Shown piece after piece: positions 7,154 to 18,328 of a DNA stretch of 64,000 nucleotides. Numbering within the stretch: position 1 is the first letter of the stretch; each line of letters opens with the position of its first letter. The translations under genes and the position numbers were made by a program. The notes below the pieces were generated by a model. That model saw only the letters and a list, made by a program, of their open reading frames with translations. It ran no database searches and was not told where the DNA came from. The stretch covers positions 2,914,001 to 2,978,000 of the forward strand of contig OZ240676.1 of assembly GCA_965198895.1 (NCBI GenBank), written 5' to 3'. The stretch comes from LMUY01 sp965198895 (GTDB lineage: Bacteria > Pseudomonadota > Alphaproteobacteria > Acetobacterales > Acetobacteraceae).

Positions 7154-10100
7154 TCGGCTGGGCTTGGCAGAGGTGCGATACTGCCCCGGCGTAAGCGGAG
7201 ACGGTCGAGCAGCATGTAGACGGAGGGCGTGGTATACAGGGTCAAGAACTGGCTCACGATAAGGCCGCCGACGATCGAGATCCCGAGCGGGCGGCGTAGC
7301 TCGGCTCCATCGCCAAAGGCGAAAGCTAAGGGCAGTGCGCCGAGCAGGGCTGCGGCGGTGGTCATGGTGATCGGGCGCAGCCGCATCAGGCAGGCTTGGA
7401 AGATCGCCTCCCGGCTGGTGGCACCTTCGTTACGCTCGGCATACAGCGCGAAGTCGATCATCAGGATGGCGTTCTTCTTGACGATGCCGATCAGGAGGAT
7501 GACGCCGATCACCGCGATCAGCGAGAACTCGGTGTTGCAAATTAGCAGCGCGAGCACCGCGCCGATCCCGGCCGATGGCAGGGTGGACAGGATCGTGATC
7601 GGGTGGATGAAGCTCTCGTACAAGATGCCGAGCACGATGTAGACGGCCAGCAGCGCCGCCGCGATCAGGACGCCCTCGCTGTTCAGCGATTGCTGGAAGA
7701 CTTGCGCCGTCCCCGCGAAGCCGCCGACGAGATCGGCCGGCATGCGCAGATCGGTCACGGCCTTGTCGATCGCGGCCTGCGCGTCGGACAGCGAACGGCC
7801 CGGGGCGAGATTGAACGAGATCGTGGCGGCGACGAATTGGCTCTGGTGGTTGACCGACAGCGCCGTCTGCCCGCGGCTGAAATGCGCGATGGCGGAGAGC
7901 GGCACCATGGTCTCCGCCCCCGTGCTCACGGCCGCACCGGCCGAGGCGGTGCTGCTGCCGCTCGACGCCAGCGCGTTCTGCGCGGCGTTGCGTTGCGAGT
8001 TGTTGATGCCGTTGGCCGAACTGGCGGTGGATGTGCTGGACGCCGGGCCCGTCACCGTGCCGGACGGGGCGTTCGTCGTTGCCGTTCCGGTCGCGGCGCC
8101 GGCCGAGGTGCTGACCCAGATCTGGTTCAGGATGTCCGGGTTCTGCCAATATTGCGGCGCAACCTCCATCACCACGTGGTACTGGTTCAGCGCGTTGTAG
8201 ATCGTCGAAACCGACCGCTGGCCGAACGCATCGTACAGCGTGGAGTCCACTTGCTGCGCCGTGATGCCGAGGCGCGATGCGGTGGGGCGATCGATCGTGA
8301 CCTCCGTCTCCAACCCGGCCTGCTGCTGGTCGGAGTTCACGTCCGTCAGGGCCGGGTTCTTCTGGAGGGCGTCGAGCAGTTTGGGCGCCCACTCGAACAC
8401 CTCGGCCGTATTGTCGCCCTGCAGCGTGTATTGGTAGGCGGCACTGCTCTGCCGGCCGCCGACGCGGATGTCCTGCGCCGGCACCAGGATCAGCCGGCCA
8501 CCCGGCACGCGCGACAACTCGCGGCGCAACCGGGTCATAATGACGTCGAGGCTGGCGCGCTGGCCTTTGGGTTTGAGCAACACGTAGACGTTGCCCGTGT
8601 TGGTTTGCGACGCGCCGCCGCCGCCGCCAGCCCCGGTGGATCCCACGACGTTGGCGACCGCCGGGTCGTGCTGGACGATGGACATCATCTGGGTGAGCTT
8701 CTGGCTCATGGACTGGAACGAGACGCTCTGGTCGGCTTGCAGGCTGCCGATCATTCGCCCGGTGTCCTCGATCGGGAAGAAGCCCTTGGGGATCACCGTC
8801 AGCAGCACGACGTTGAGCGCCACGACGGCCGCGAGGACGGTCAGCACCAGCCAGTTATGGTCCAGCGTCCAGGCCAGCGTGCGGCCGTAGAAATCCTGCG
8901 CGCGCTGCCCGAAGCTGCGGCGCTTGCGGAGGAACTCGGCGGGCTTGGGCGTGGGCTTCAGGAACAGCCCGCACAGCATCGGTGTCGTGGTCAGCGAGAT
9001 CACCAGCGAGATCAGGATCGCCATCGACAGGGTGACGGCGAATTCGCGGAACAGGCGGCCGACGATGCCGCCCATCAGCAGGATCGGCAGGAACACGGCG
9101 ATCAGCGAGAGCGTGATGGAGACGATGGTGAACCCAACCTCCTGCGCGCCTTTCAGGGCGGCTTGCATGCGGGGCATGCCGTCTTCCATGTGGCGGGAGA
9201 TGTTCTCCAGCACGACGATGGCGTCGTCCACCACGAAGCCGGTGGAGATGGTCAGCGCCATCAGCGACAGATTGTCGAGGCTGTAGCCGAACAGGTACAT
9301 CGCGCCGAACGTGCCGATCACCGAGACTGGAACCGCAACCAAGGGGATCAGCGTCGCACGGAAATTGCGGAGGAACACGAACACAACGAGCGTCACGAGC
9401 AGCACGGAGAGCAGCAGCGTCGTCTCGGTATCGGCCAGCGAGGCGCGGATGCTGATCGAACTGTCGGAGGCGAATTGGATGTCGATGTCGTGCGGCAGGG
9501 CTGCCTGCAGCTTCGGCACCGCACCCTTGATGGCATCGACGGTTTGGATGACGTTGGCGCCGGGCTGCTTGAACACGATTACCAGCACCGCGGGCTTGCC
9601 GTTGGCCAAGCCTAAGTTACGGAGATCCTGCACGCTGTCCTCAACGGTGGCCACGTCGGTCAGGTGGACGGCGGCACCGTTGCGGTATGCGATGATGAGC
9701 GGCTCGTAGTCGGCCGCATGGGTCGCCTGGTCGTTGCTGTAGAGCTGCAGGCGCTGGTTGCCCAAATCCAGCGTGCCCTTGGGGCTGTTCGCATTGGCGG
9801 CGGCCAGGCTGGCGCGCACGTCCTCCAGCCCGATGCCGTATTTGAACAGCGGTTGCGGGTTCAGTTCTACCCGCACGGCGGGCAGCGCGGCGCCGCTGAT
9901 GATCACCTGGCCGACGCCGCTGAGCTGCGACAACTGCTGTGCCAGCACGGTGCTGGCGGCGTCGTAGATCTGTCCGCGCGTCAGGGTGTTGGAGGTGAGC
10001 GACACGATCAGCACCGGCGCGTCGGCCGGGTTCACCTTGCGGTAGATGGGATTGGACAGCAGGTTGGTCGGCAGGTCCGCCCGGGCCGCGTTGATCGCTG

Positions 10101-10428
10101 CCTCCACGTCGCGCGCGGCGCCGTTGATGTCGCGGTCGAGGCCGAACTGCATGTTGATGCGCGCCTGGCCGACCTGGCTTTGCGACGTCATCTCGGTCAC
10201 GTCGGCGATCTGGCCGAGGTGGCGTTCGAGCGGGCCGGCGAGGCTGGTCGCCACCGTCTCCGGATCGGCGCCGGGCAGCTGCGCCTGGACCGAGATGGTC
10301 GGGAAATCGACCTCCGGCAGGGAGGCGACGGGCAACTGGAAGAACGCGATAGCACCGGCCGCCAGGATCGCCAGGGTCAGCAGCGTGGTCGCGATCGGGC
10401 GCGTGACGAAGGGGGCGGAGATGTTCAT
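7150..10428 (-). CDS. RND multidrug efflux permease, MdtC/MuxC-like
   Basis: An inner-membrane proton-driven drug exporter of about 1090 residues. It has the AcrB-type layout: first membrane helix FVTRPIATTLLTLAILAAGAI, two large periplasmic loops, and the proton-relay helix GFVVDDAIVVLENI with the adjacent Asp pair. A low-complexity Ser/Thr/Ala-rich stretch (about residues 775-840; bases ~7908-8105) interrupts the second periplasmic loop and is not normal for the family. The start is placed at ATG 10428 (MNISAPF); the frame continues upstream into the intergenic 142-bp repeat, which gives a spurious N-terminus. It pairs with the MdtB-like gene upstream, as MdtB and MdtC form mixed trimers in Escherichia coli. 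Confidence 0.94.
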   Translation of the reverse strand: MNISAPFVTRPIATTLLTLAILAAGAIAFFQLPVASLPEVDFPTISVQAQLPGADPETVATSLAGPLERHLGQIADVTEMTSQSQVGQARINMQFGLDRDINGAARDVEAAINAARADLPTNLLSNPIYRKVNPADAPVLIVSLTSNTLTRGQIYDAASTVLAQQLSQLSGVGQVIISGAALPAVRVELNPQPLFKYGIGLEDVRASLAAANANSPKGTLDLGNQRLQLYSNDQATHAADYEPLIIAYRNGAAVHLTDVATVEDSVQDLRNLGLANGKPAVLVIVFKQPGANVIQTVDAIKGAVPKLQAALPHDIDIQFASDSSISIRASLADTETTLLLSVLLVTLVVFVFLRNFRATLIPLVAVPVSVIGTFGAMYLFGYSLDNLSLMALTISTGFVVDDAIVVLENISRHMEDGMPRMQAALKGAQEVGFTIVSITLSLIAVFLPILLMGGIVGRLFREFAVTLSMAILISLVISLTTTPMLCGLFLKPTPKPAEFLRKRRSFGQRAQDFYGRTLAWTLDHNWLVLTVLAAVVALNVVLLTVIPKGFFPIEDTGRMIGSLQADQSVSFQSMSQKLTQMMSIVQHDPAVANVVGSTGAGGGGGASQTNTGNVYVLLKPKGQRASLDVIMTRLRRELSRVPGGRLILVPAQDIRVGGRQSSAAYQYTLQGDNTAEVFEWAPKLLDALQKNPALTDVNSDQQQAGLETEVTIDRPTASRLGITAQQVDSTLYDAFGQRSVSTIYNALNQYHVVMEVAPQYWQNPDILNQIWVSTSAGAATGTATTNAPSGTVTGPASSTSTASSANGINNSQRNAAQNALASSGSSTASAGAAVSTGAETMVPLSAIAHFSRGQTALSVNHQSQFVAATISFNLAPGRSLSDAQAAIDKAVTDLRMPADLVGGFAGTAQVFQQSLNSEGVLIAAALLAVYIVLGILYESFIHPITILSTLPSAGIGAVLALLICNTEFSLIAVIGVILLIGIVKKNAILMIDFALYAERNEGATSREAIFQACLMRLRPITMTTAAALLGALPLAFAFGDGAELRRPLGISIVGGLIVSQFLTLYTTPSVYMLLDRLRLRRGSIAPLPSPAE

Positions 10429-10441
10429 CGGGGATAACCGC

Positions 10442-10583
10442 CCGTCATGCCAGGGCTTGACCCTGGTATCCACGGCGTTGGGCTGATGACATCAAACGAG
10501 CGCTTGGCACCACCGCATGCAAGACGGCAAGACCAGTGTCTACGGAACGCCGTGGATACCAGGGTCGAGCCCTGGCATGACGG
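10442..10583. repeat. 142-bp intergenic inverted-repeat element, copy 1
   Basis: Two arms of about 38 bp, starting CCGTCATGCCAGGGCT and ending with the inverse AGCCCTGGCATGACGG, face each other around a ~66-bp centre, with one mismatch between arms (CTTGACC versus CTCGACC). Copies of identical length lie at 41813-41954 and 48984-49125. It separates the two RND permease genes. Translations of the arms give the short peptide MPGLDPGIHG or DTRVKPWHDG, a pattern commonly seen in alphaproteobacterial intergenic repeats. Confidence 0.92.
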
Positions 10584-10594
10584 TACTATCATCG

Positions 10595-13500
10595 TCATTC
10601 GGCGGGCGCGGCATCGCCCGCGCTGGTGTTCGGCGCGCGTCCGGTCAACGCGATGGCCAGCCGATCGAAGGCTAGATAGATGACCGGCGTCGTGAACAGC
10701 GTCAGCACCTGGCTGACCAACAGGCCACCGACGATCGCGATCCCCAACGGCTGGCGGAGTTCCGACCCGGAGCCGCTGCCCAGCATGAGCGGCAGGGCGC
10801 CGAGCAGCGCTGCCATGGTGGTCATCAGGATCGGGCGGAAGCGTAGCAGGCAGGCCTGGTAGATCGCCTCGCGCGGTCGCTTGCCCTCGCCGCGCTCGGC
10901 CTGCAGCGCGAAGTCGATCATCATGATCGCGTTCTTCTTCACGATGCCGATCAGCAGGATGATGCCGATGATCCCGATGATGTCGAGGTCATGCCCGGTG
11001 ATGTCCAATGCGATCAGAGCGCCCACACCGGCGGAGGGCAGGGTGGAGAGAATCGTCAGCGGATGGATGAAGCTCTCGTAGAGCACGCCGAGCACGACAT
11101 ACACCGCTACCAGGGCCGCCACGATCAGCAGCAACTCGTTCGAGAGCGAAGCTTGGAAGGCCGATAGCGAACCCTGGTAGGCAGTTGTGAAACTGTCCGG
11201 CAGGTCGATCGCCTTCTCGGCCGCTTGGATCTCCGCCACGGCCGCATCCAACGACGCACCAGCCGCGAGATTGAACGAGATCGACACCGTCGGGAATTGG
11301 CCCAGATGCTCAATCTGCAAAGGGCTGCTGCGGGTGGACAAATGCACCATGGCAGATAGCGGCACCTGCCCGGTGGTCGCGGTGGCGGACGGCAGATAGA
11401 TCCCGTTGAACGCCTGCTGGATGGTTTTGCTCTGCGACAGATCGGCCTGCAGGATCACGCGGTATTGGTTCGACTGGGTATACAGCGTCGACACGATGCG
11501 CTGACCGAACGCGTCATACAGCGCGTTGTCGATCGTGGCGGACGTGATGCCGAAGCGCGAGGCGGTGGCGCGGTCCACCGTGATGTCCAGTGCCTGGCCG
11601 TTCGTGCTCATGTCGCTGGTGACGGCCTGGAACGCCGGCGCTTGTGAGAGCTGCTCCACCAGTTTTGGCACGAAGGTCGTGAACAGGGTGCTGTCCGGAT
11701 TTTCCAGGAAGAAATGGTATTGCGCGCGGCTGACCGTTGAATCGACTGTCAGATCCTGCACCGGCTGCATGGACAGGGTGATGCCGGGCACCTTCGCGAT
11801 CTCGTTCTGCAAGCGCGCGATCACCTCGGTCACGCTGAGGTCACGGGAGTCTTTTGGCTTCAAGTTGATCTGAAAGCGGCCGGCATTGAGCGTCGTGTTG
11901 GTACCGTCTACGCCGATGAACGACGATAGGCTCTCGACTGCATCGTCCTGCAGGATCACGTCCGCCAGCGCCTGCTGCCGCGACACCATGGCGGCGAACG
12001 AGATATCCTGCGTCGCCTCGGAAATGCCTTGGATGGCACTGGTGTCCTGCACCGGAAAGAAGCCCTTGGGGATGACGATGTACATCACCACCGTCATCGC
12101 CAGGGTCAGCACCGCCACCAGCAAGGTCAGCGCCTGGCGGTCCAGCACCCAGTTCAGGCCACGGCCGTAGCCGGCGACGATCCGGTCGAACCCGCGCTCG
12201 AACGCAAGGTCGAAGCGGTTGCGCTTGGAGTCCGGGCGGTGCTTCACCAGCAGCGCGCACAGCATCGGCACCAACGTCAGCGACACGACGGCCGAAAGGA
12301 TGATCGTGACCGACAGGGTGACGGCGAACTCGTTGAACAGCCGCCCGACCACGTCGCCCATGAACAGCAGCGGGATCAGCACCGCGATCAACGACACCGT
12401 CAGCGAGATGATGGTGAACCCGATCTCCTCCGACCCGCGCAGCGCGGCCTCGAGCGGGGCTTCGCCGTCCTCCACGTGACGGGCGATGTTCTCGATCATG
12501 ACGATGGCGTCGTCGACCACGAAGCCGGTCGAGATCGTCAGCGCCATCAGCGACAGGTTGTCCAGGCTGAACCCCAGCAAGTACATCGCCGCCATCGTGC
12601 CCACCAGCGACAGCGGCACCGACAGCGAGGGGATCAGAGTCGCCGGCAGGTTGCGCAGGAATAGAAAGATCACCAGCACGACCAGCGCCACGGCCAGCCC
12701 CAACTCGAACTCCACGTCGCTGACGGAGGCGCGGATGGTGGTGGTGCGGTCGCTGAGCACGGTGATATCGACGGCGGCCGGCATGGTCGATTGCAGCTTG
12801 GGTAGCAGGGCGCGGATGCCGTTCACCACCGCGATCACGTTGGAGCCGGGCTGGCGCTGCACGTTCAGGATCACCGCCGGGGTCTTGTTGGCCCAGGCGG
12901 CGAGCTGGTTGTTCTCCGAACTGTCGATGACGGTCGCGATGTCGCCCAGCGTCACGGCGCGGCCGTTCTTGTAGGCGATGATCAGGCCGCGATACTGGTC
13001 GGCGCTGGTCAGCTGGTCGTTGTCGTTGATGGTGGTGCTCTGCGCCGCACCGTCGAAGCTGCCCTTGGGCGTGTCGGTGTTCTGCGTGCCGATGATGGTG
13101 CGCACGTCGTCGATCGCCAGCCCGTAGGCGGACAGCGCGCGCGGGTTCACCACGATGCGCACCGCGGGGCGGTTGCCGCCGCTGATCGACACCAGGCCCA
13201 CGCCGGGCTGCTGGCTGATCTTCTGCGCCAGCCGCACGTCGGCCAAATCCTCGATCTGGGTCAGCGGCATGGTCTTGCTGGTCAGCGCCAAGGTGAGGAT
13301 GGGCGTGTCCGCCGGGTTGACCTTGTTGTAGATCGGCGGCGCCGGCAGGTCGGACGGCAACAGGCTGGTCGCAGCATTGATCGCCGCCTGCACCTCCTGC
13401 TCCGCCACGTCCAGGCTGAGGCTGAGCGTGAATTGCAGCGTGATCACCGAGGCACCGCCCGACGAGATGCTGGACATCTGGCCGAGCCCCGGCATTTCGC

Positions 13501-13714
13501 CGAATTGGCGTTCCAGCGGCGCAGTGACCGCGGTCGTCATCACTTCCGGGCTGGCGCCGGGGTAGAAGGTCTGCACCTGGATCGTCGGGTAATCGACTTC
13601 CGGCAAGGCCGAGATCGGCAGGAAGTAGTAGCCGATGATGCCGACCAGCAGGATCGCCGCCATCAGCAGCGTCGTGCCGACCGGGCGGAGGATGAAGACC
13701 CGAGAGGGACTCAT
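10595..13714 (-). CDS. RND multidrug efflux permease, MdtB/MuxB-like
   Basis: A second inner-membrane RND permease, 1039 residues, with the start MSPSRVFILRPVGTTLLM and the proton-relay motif GFVVDDAIVMIENIARH. The periplasmic porter domains show no low-complexity insertion, unlike the MdtC-like partner. Its ATG (13712-13714) overlaps the membrane-fusion-protein stop as TGATG, so the two are translationally coupled. Together with the MdtA-like adaptor, the MdtC-like permease and the NodT-type channel it should form a tripartite exporter; in MdtABC-type pumps known substrates include bile salts and some antibiotics, but the substrate here is unknown. Confidence 0.95.
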   Translation of the reverse strand: MSPSRVFILRPVGTTLLMAAILLVGIIGYYFLPISALPEVDYPTIQVQTFYPGASPEVMTTAVTAPLERQFGEMPGLGQMSSISSGGASVITLQFTLSLSLDVAEQEVQAAINAATSLLPSDLPAPPIYNKVNPADTPILTLALTSKTMPLTQIEDLADVRLAQKISQQPGVGLVSISGGNRPAVRIVVNPRALSAYGLAIDDVRTIIGTQNTDTPKGSFDGAAQSTTINDNDQLTSADQYRGLIIAYKNGRAVTLGDIATVIDSSENNQLAAWANKTPAVILNVQRQPGSNVIAVVNGIRALLPKLQSTMPAAVDITVLSDRTTTIRASVSDVEFELGLAVALVVLVIFLFLRNLPATLIPSLSVPLSLVGTMAAMYLLGFSLDNLSLMALTISTGFVVDDAIVMIENIARHVEDGEAPLEAALRGSEEIGFTIISLTVSLIAVLIPLLFMGDVVGRLFNEFAVTLSVTIILSAVVSLTLVPMLCALLVKHRPDSKRNRFDLAFERGFDRIVAGYGRGLNWVLDRQALTLLVAVLTLAMTVVMYIVIPKGFFPVQDTSAIQGISEATQDISFAAMVSRQQALADVILQDDAVESLSSFIGVDGTNTTLNAGRFQINLKPKDSRDLSVTEVIARLQNEIAKVPGITLSMQPVQDLTVDSTVSRAQYHFFLENPDSTLFTTFVPKLVEQLSQAPAFQAVTSDMSTNGQALDITVDRATASRFGITSATIDNALYDAFGQRIVSTLYTQSNQYRVILQADLSQSKTIQQAFNGIYLPSATATTGQVPLSAMVHLSTRSSPLQIEHLGQFPTVSISFNLAAGASLDAAVAEIQAAEKAIDLPDSFTTAYQGSLSAFQASLSNELLLIVAALVAVYVVLGVLYESFIHPLTILSTLPSAGVGALIALDITGHDLDIIGIIGIILLIGIVKKNAIMMIDFALQAERGEGKRPREAIYQACLLRFRPILMTTMAALLGALPLMLGSGSGSELRQPLGIAIVGGLLVSQVLTLFTTPVIYLAFDRLAIALTGRAPNTSAGDAAPAE

Positions 13715-15039
13715 CAGCCGCCGTTCGCAGCCGGCGCGGCGCCGGTGGCGGGCTGGGACCGATTGCGATTGCGCGTCGGCGCGGGCGTTCCGGCGGCAGC
13801 CGGCTGACCCGGCGGTGGCGCGATGCTGATCTTGGCGCCGTCCTTCAGCCGGTCCAGCCCGTCGGTCACGACCTTGTCGCCGGCCTTCAACCCGTCGGTG
13901 ATCTGCACCAGGCCGTTATCCGACACGCCGGTTTTCACGACCTGGATCGCGACCGTGTTGTCCGGCTTCACGAGGTAGACGAAGTCGCCGGGCGCGCCGT
14001 GCTGCACGGCCGCCTGCGGCGCTTCGACGGCGCCCTTGATCGTGCGCACCAGCAGCCGCGCGTTCACGAATTGCTGGGGGAATAGCGCGTTGTCCGTGTT
14101 CGGGAACATGGCGCGCAGCTTGACCGTGCCCGTGGTGCTGTCGATCTCGTTGTCGGTCGTGGCGAGCGTACCGGTGGCGATCAGCTTGGTGTTGGTCCGG
14201 TCGTACGCCGTGACCGCGAGCGGACCGGCCGCGGCCTGGGTCTGGATCTCGTCTATGTCGTCTTCGGGCAAATAGAACAGCACCGACATCGGCTGCAGCT
14301 GCGTGATCACGAACAGCCCATTGGTGTCGCTGGTCTGCACGTAGTTGCCGATGTCCACCAGGCGAATGCCGATGCGGCCATCCACGGGCGAGGTGATGTG
14401 GCAATACAGCAGGTTGAGCTTGGCGTTGTCGACCGTGCCCTGGTCGGTGAGCACCGTGCCCTCGTACTGCTTGATGAGGTACACCTCATCCTCGACCTGC
14501 TGGCGGGAGATGCTGTCCTGCTTGCTCAGTGTCTGGTAGCGCGCATTGTCGGCACGGGCCTGGGCCAGCAGCCCCTGGTCGTGCGCCAGCGTGCCTTGGG
14601 CCTGTTCCAGCGCGGCCTCGTATGGGCGCGGATCGATCTGGGCCAGGAAGTCGCCCTTGTGCACCATCTGCCCTTCGGTGAAGGCGAGTTGCTGCAGCTT
14701 GCCGTTGATTTGCGTCTTGACGGTCACGGTCGCGAGCGGCGTGACGGCACCCAGACCCGTCAGCACAATGTTCAGATCGCCGGTTGCGATCGTCGCTACC
14801 CCGACGGTTTGCGGCGCCCCGCCGGCCCGGTTGGCCGCAACCGGCTGGCCGTGTTTGTCCAACAGCCGCCAACCGACATAGGCGGTCCCGCCCAGAACCA
14901 GCAGGCCGATCAGCGGCGTCAACCAGCGGCGGCGCCGGCGGGGCGGCAGGACGGGTGGGCGTGGCGGCGTCTGCGTCCGCTCGGCGGGCGGCCGGACTTC
15001 AAGCGTCTCATCCATGCTGGGTTGGCTCTCCGGGACCAT
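13714..15039 (-). CDS. RND efflux periplasmic adaptor (membrane-fusion protein), MdtA-like
   Basis: The adaptor links the RND permeases to the outer-membrane channel. The 441-residue protein has a Pro/Arg-rich cytoplasmic start, one membrane anchor (RRRRRWLTPLIGLLVLGGTAYVGW, ~35-57), then the lipoyl/barrel-sandwich block INGKLQQLAFTEGQMVHKGDFLAQIDPRPYEAAL, an alpha-helical hairpin, the matching lipoyl half SPVDGRIGIRLVDIGNYVQ, and beta-barrel and membrane-proximal domains. The C-terminus is Pro/Ala-rich. It is the first gene of the efflux operon. An internal ATG at residue 9 could also start translation. The 148-bp gap upstream to the fumarase stop should hold the operon promoter. Confidence 0.93.
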   Translation of the reverse strand: MVPESQPSMDETLEVRPPAERTQTPPRPPVLPPRRRRRWLTPLIGLLVLGGTAYVGWRLLDKHGQPVAANRAGGAPQTVGVATIATGDLNIVLTGLGAVTPLATVTVKTQINGKLQQLAFTEGQMVHKGDFLAQIDPRPYEAALEQAQGTLAHDQGLLAQARADNARYQTLSKQDSISRQQVEDEVYLIKQYEGTVLTDQGTVDNAKLNLLYCHITSPVDGRIGIRLVDIGNYVQTSDTNGLFVITQLQPMSVLFYLPEDDIDEIQTQAAAGPLAVTAYDRTNTKLIATGTLATTDNEIDSTTGTVKLRAMFPNTDNALFPQQFVNARLLVRTIKGAVEAPQAAVQHGAPGDFVYLVKPDNTVAIQVVKTGVSDNGLVQITDGLKAGDKVVTDGLDRLKDGAKISIAPPPGQPAAAGTPAPTRNRNRSQPATGAAPAANGG

Positions 15040-15187
15040 ACGCGTGCGGCCTCCACCTGTTGCTACGCAGCAGGATCGTCAAACCCCCCAGATAGCGATT
15101 GGCGGTTTCGAGATCGTTTATGACATTCGATTACACTGGGACGAACGCATGACAACGTCGTCATCGATCGTTGCTGCGCGTCAGTAA

Positions 15188-16852
<1,665 letters not shown>

Positions 16853-16855
16853 CGT

Positions 16856-17371
16856 TCAGTCCTTGCGTTTGCGGAAGGCGTCCAAACTGACCACTTGCGG
16901 CTCCGCTGTCGGCGGCTCCGCTGCTTCTTCCAATGCCTCCTGCTCCTCCAGTTCCTCCGTGTTCGCCACGTCCACCGGGGCGGCCCGGAAGCGCAGGCCG
17001 AACTGGGCGTGCGGGTCGGCGAAGGCCGTCAGCGCGGAGAACGGAATCACCAGCGTGCTGGACACGCCGCCGAACGATAGCCCGACGCTGAACGATCCGC
17101 CGGGCTCGTTGACCTTGAGGTCCCAGAACTGGTGCTGCAGGACGATCGTCATCTCCTCCGGATACTGCGCGAGCAGCCGGGCGGGAATGGTGACCCCGGG
17201 CGCGTCGGTGCGGAAGCTGACGTAGAAATGGTGCTCGCCGGGCATACCCTCGACCGAGGCGAACTGCAGCGCGCGCACGGCGACGCCACGCATCGCCTCC
17301 TGCGCCCAGAGTTCGTAAGGCAGCAGGCTGTCGGGCCGGGGGGCGGGTGTATCGTCGTCTTCCATGGGCAT
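16856..17371 (-). CDS. sspB: SspB-like ClpXP adaptor protein
   Basis: SspB delivers ssrA-tagged and other substrates to the ClpXP protease. The 171-residue protein shows the alphaproteobacterial SspB core from about residue 15 (LPYELWAQEAMRGVAVRALQ, HHFYVSFRTDAPGV, PEEMTIVLQHQFWDL, SVGLSFGGVSSTLVIPF). An acidic linker follows, then a C-terminal tail ending in LDAFRKRKD, which resembles the ClpX-binding tail. Start codons at 17371 (MPMEDDD) and 17365 are both possible; the frame upstream has no family similarity. It is the upstream partner of fumarase on the same strand. Confidence 0.88.
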   Translation of the reverse strand: MPMEDDDTPAPRPDSLLPYELWAQEAMRGVAVRALQFASVEGMPGEHHFYVSFRTDAPGVTIPARLLAQYPEEMTIVLQHQFWDLKVNEPGGSFSVGLSFGGVSSTLVIPFSALTAFADPHAQFGLRFRAAPVDVANTEELEEQEALEEAAEPPTAEPQVVSLDAFRKRKD

Positions 17372-17522
17372 CGCTCGATGAATTGGGGTGTGATAGCGCG
17401 GAAGGCGGCCCCTGGGCAAAGCCGGGGGGCCGAAATGAAGGGCAACGCGCCGGTCGCGAGGCTGGCCATCGCCTGGCATCACACCATGCTATTGTGGCAG
17501 CGTCACGGCAGGGAGATTACTT

Positions 17523-17834
17523 ATGTACATCGCAATGAACCGATTCAAAGTCACCCCCGGATCCGAGGAGGCTTTCGAGCAAGTTTGGACCGGACGGGAC
17601 AGCCACCTGCGCGGCGTGCCCGGCTTCGTCGAGTTCCACCTCCTGAAGGGGCCGAACAAGGGCGATCACACGCTGTATTCATCCCATACCATCTGGGCCG
17701 ACCATGGCACTTTCGAGGCGTGGACCCGCTCCGAGGCCTTCCGCGCCGCCCACGCCAATGCCGGCGACAACCGGGCGATGTATCTGGGGCACCCGGAATT
17801 CGAGGGCTTCAGCGTCGTTCAAACCGTGAAATGA
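17523..17834 (+). CDS. IsdG/HmoA-like antibiotic biosynthesis monooxygenase (ABM) domain protein
   Basis: This 103-residue protein is a single ABM ferredoxin-like domain. It contains Asn6, Trp67 and His77, which fall close to the Asn-Trp-His triad positions of haem-degrading IsdG/IsdI monooxygenases, supporting a role in haem degradation. The N-terminal MYIAMNRFKVTPGSEEAFEQVW is typical of HmoA-type proteins. The stop overlaps the ankyrin-gene start as ATGA, and that gene in turn overlaps the DUF2891 gene, so three small coupled genes form one operon. Haem as substrate is an inference from the triad, as no haem uptake genes are visible here. Confidence 0.85.
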   Translation: MYIAMNRFKVTPGSEEAFEQVWTGRDSHLRGVPGFVEFHLLKGPNKGDHTLYSSHTIWADHGTFEAWTRSEAFRAAHANAGDNRAMYLGHPEFEGFSVVQTVK

Positions 17835-18328
17835 ACGCGGAGCGCCCCACTGCCGAGCAGCTGGAAGCCGCGTTCTACAACGCCGCCCGCGAGGGCAATG
17901 CCGACATGCTCGCGGCCTTCCTGGACTCCGGCACCGACGTCAACCGGCCCGATGACCGTGGCTTCACGCCGCTGATCCTGGCCAGCTACAACGACCGGCC
18001 CGACACGGTGGCGCTGCTGCTGGAGCGCGGCGCCGCGGTGGACGGGGTGGATGCGCAGGGTGCCACCGCGCTCGGCGGGGTGGCGTTCAAGGGCTATGTC
18101 GGGATTGCCCGGCAGTTGCTCGCGGCCGGGGCCACGGTCGATGCGGGCAACCTGGCCGGCCGCACGCCGCTGATGTTCGCCACCATGTTCGGCCGCACCG
18201 AAATGGCCGCGCTGCTGGTGGCGCACGGTGCCGACGTCGCTCGCACCGACATCGAAGGCACCAGCGCCGCCGCGATCGCACGGCAGGCTGGCCGCCCGGA
18301 CATGCTCGCGGCGTTAGGCCTCTCATGA
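17831..18328 (+). CDS. Ankyrin-repeat protein
   Basis: A 165-residue soluble protein made almost entirely of ankyrin repeats. About four units are visible, with the consensus pieces DDRGFTPLILASYNDRPDTVALLLERGA, GATALGGVAFKGYVGIARQLLAAGA and GRTPLMFATMFGRTEMAALLVAHGADV. The ATG at 17831 overlaps the upstream monooxygenase stop; a much longer in-frame opening upstream runs through unrelated sequence and is discarded. Small ankyrin proteins of this kind occur beside haem or oxidative-stress enzymes (for example AnkB beside catalase in Pseudomonas), so a stabilising or partner role for the neighbour is plausible but unproven. Confidence 0.92.
   Translation: MNAERPTAEQLEAAFYNAAREGNADMLAAFLDSGTDVNRPDDRGFTPLILASYNDRPDTVALLLERGAAVDGVDAQGATALGGVAFKGYVGIARQLLAAGATVDAGNLAGRTPLMFATMFGRTEMAALLVAHGADVARTDIEGTSAAAIARQAGRPDMLAALGLS

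Noticed and set aside
7603..9615. A 670-codon open frame opposite the MdtC-like permease
   Set aside because: It is an antisense shadow caused by high GC at third positions: Arg/His/Gln-rich, no domain, and fully inside a recognised RND gene. Similar long shadows occur opposite fumarase (15635-17080), the D-aminopeptidase (39867-41723) and amtB (60326-61960).
10429..10473. N-terminal extension of the MdtC-like permease (DTRVKPWHDG)
   Set aside because: These residues are coded by the arm of the 142-bp intergenic repeat and recur beside unrelated genes; the RND family start is at 10428.
15100..15187. CAACG/CGTTG inverted pair in the promoter region of the efflux operon
   Set aside because: Arms are only 5 bp and no regulator gene is adjacent, so it is below what I can support as an operator.
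17132..17830. A long upstream extension of the ankyrin gene
   Set aside because: It runs antisense through sspB and across the monooxygenase gene in another frame and shows no ankyrin similarity; the ATGA overlap gives a better start.
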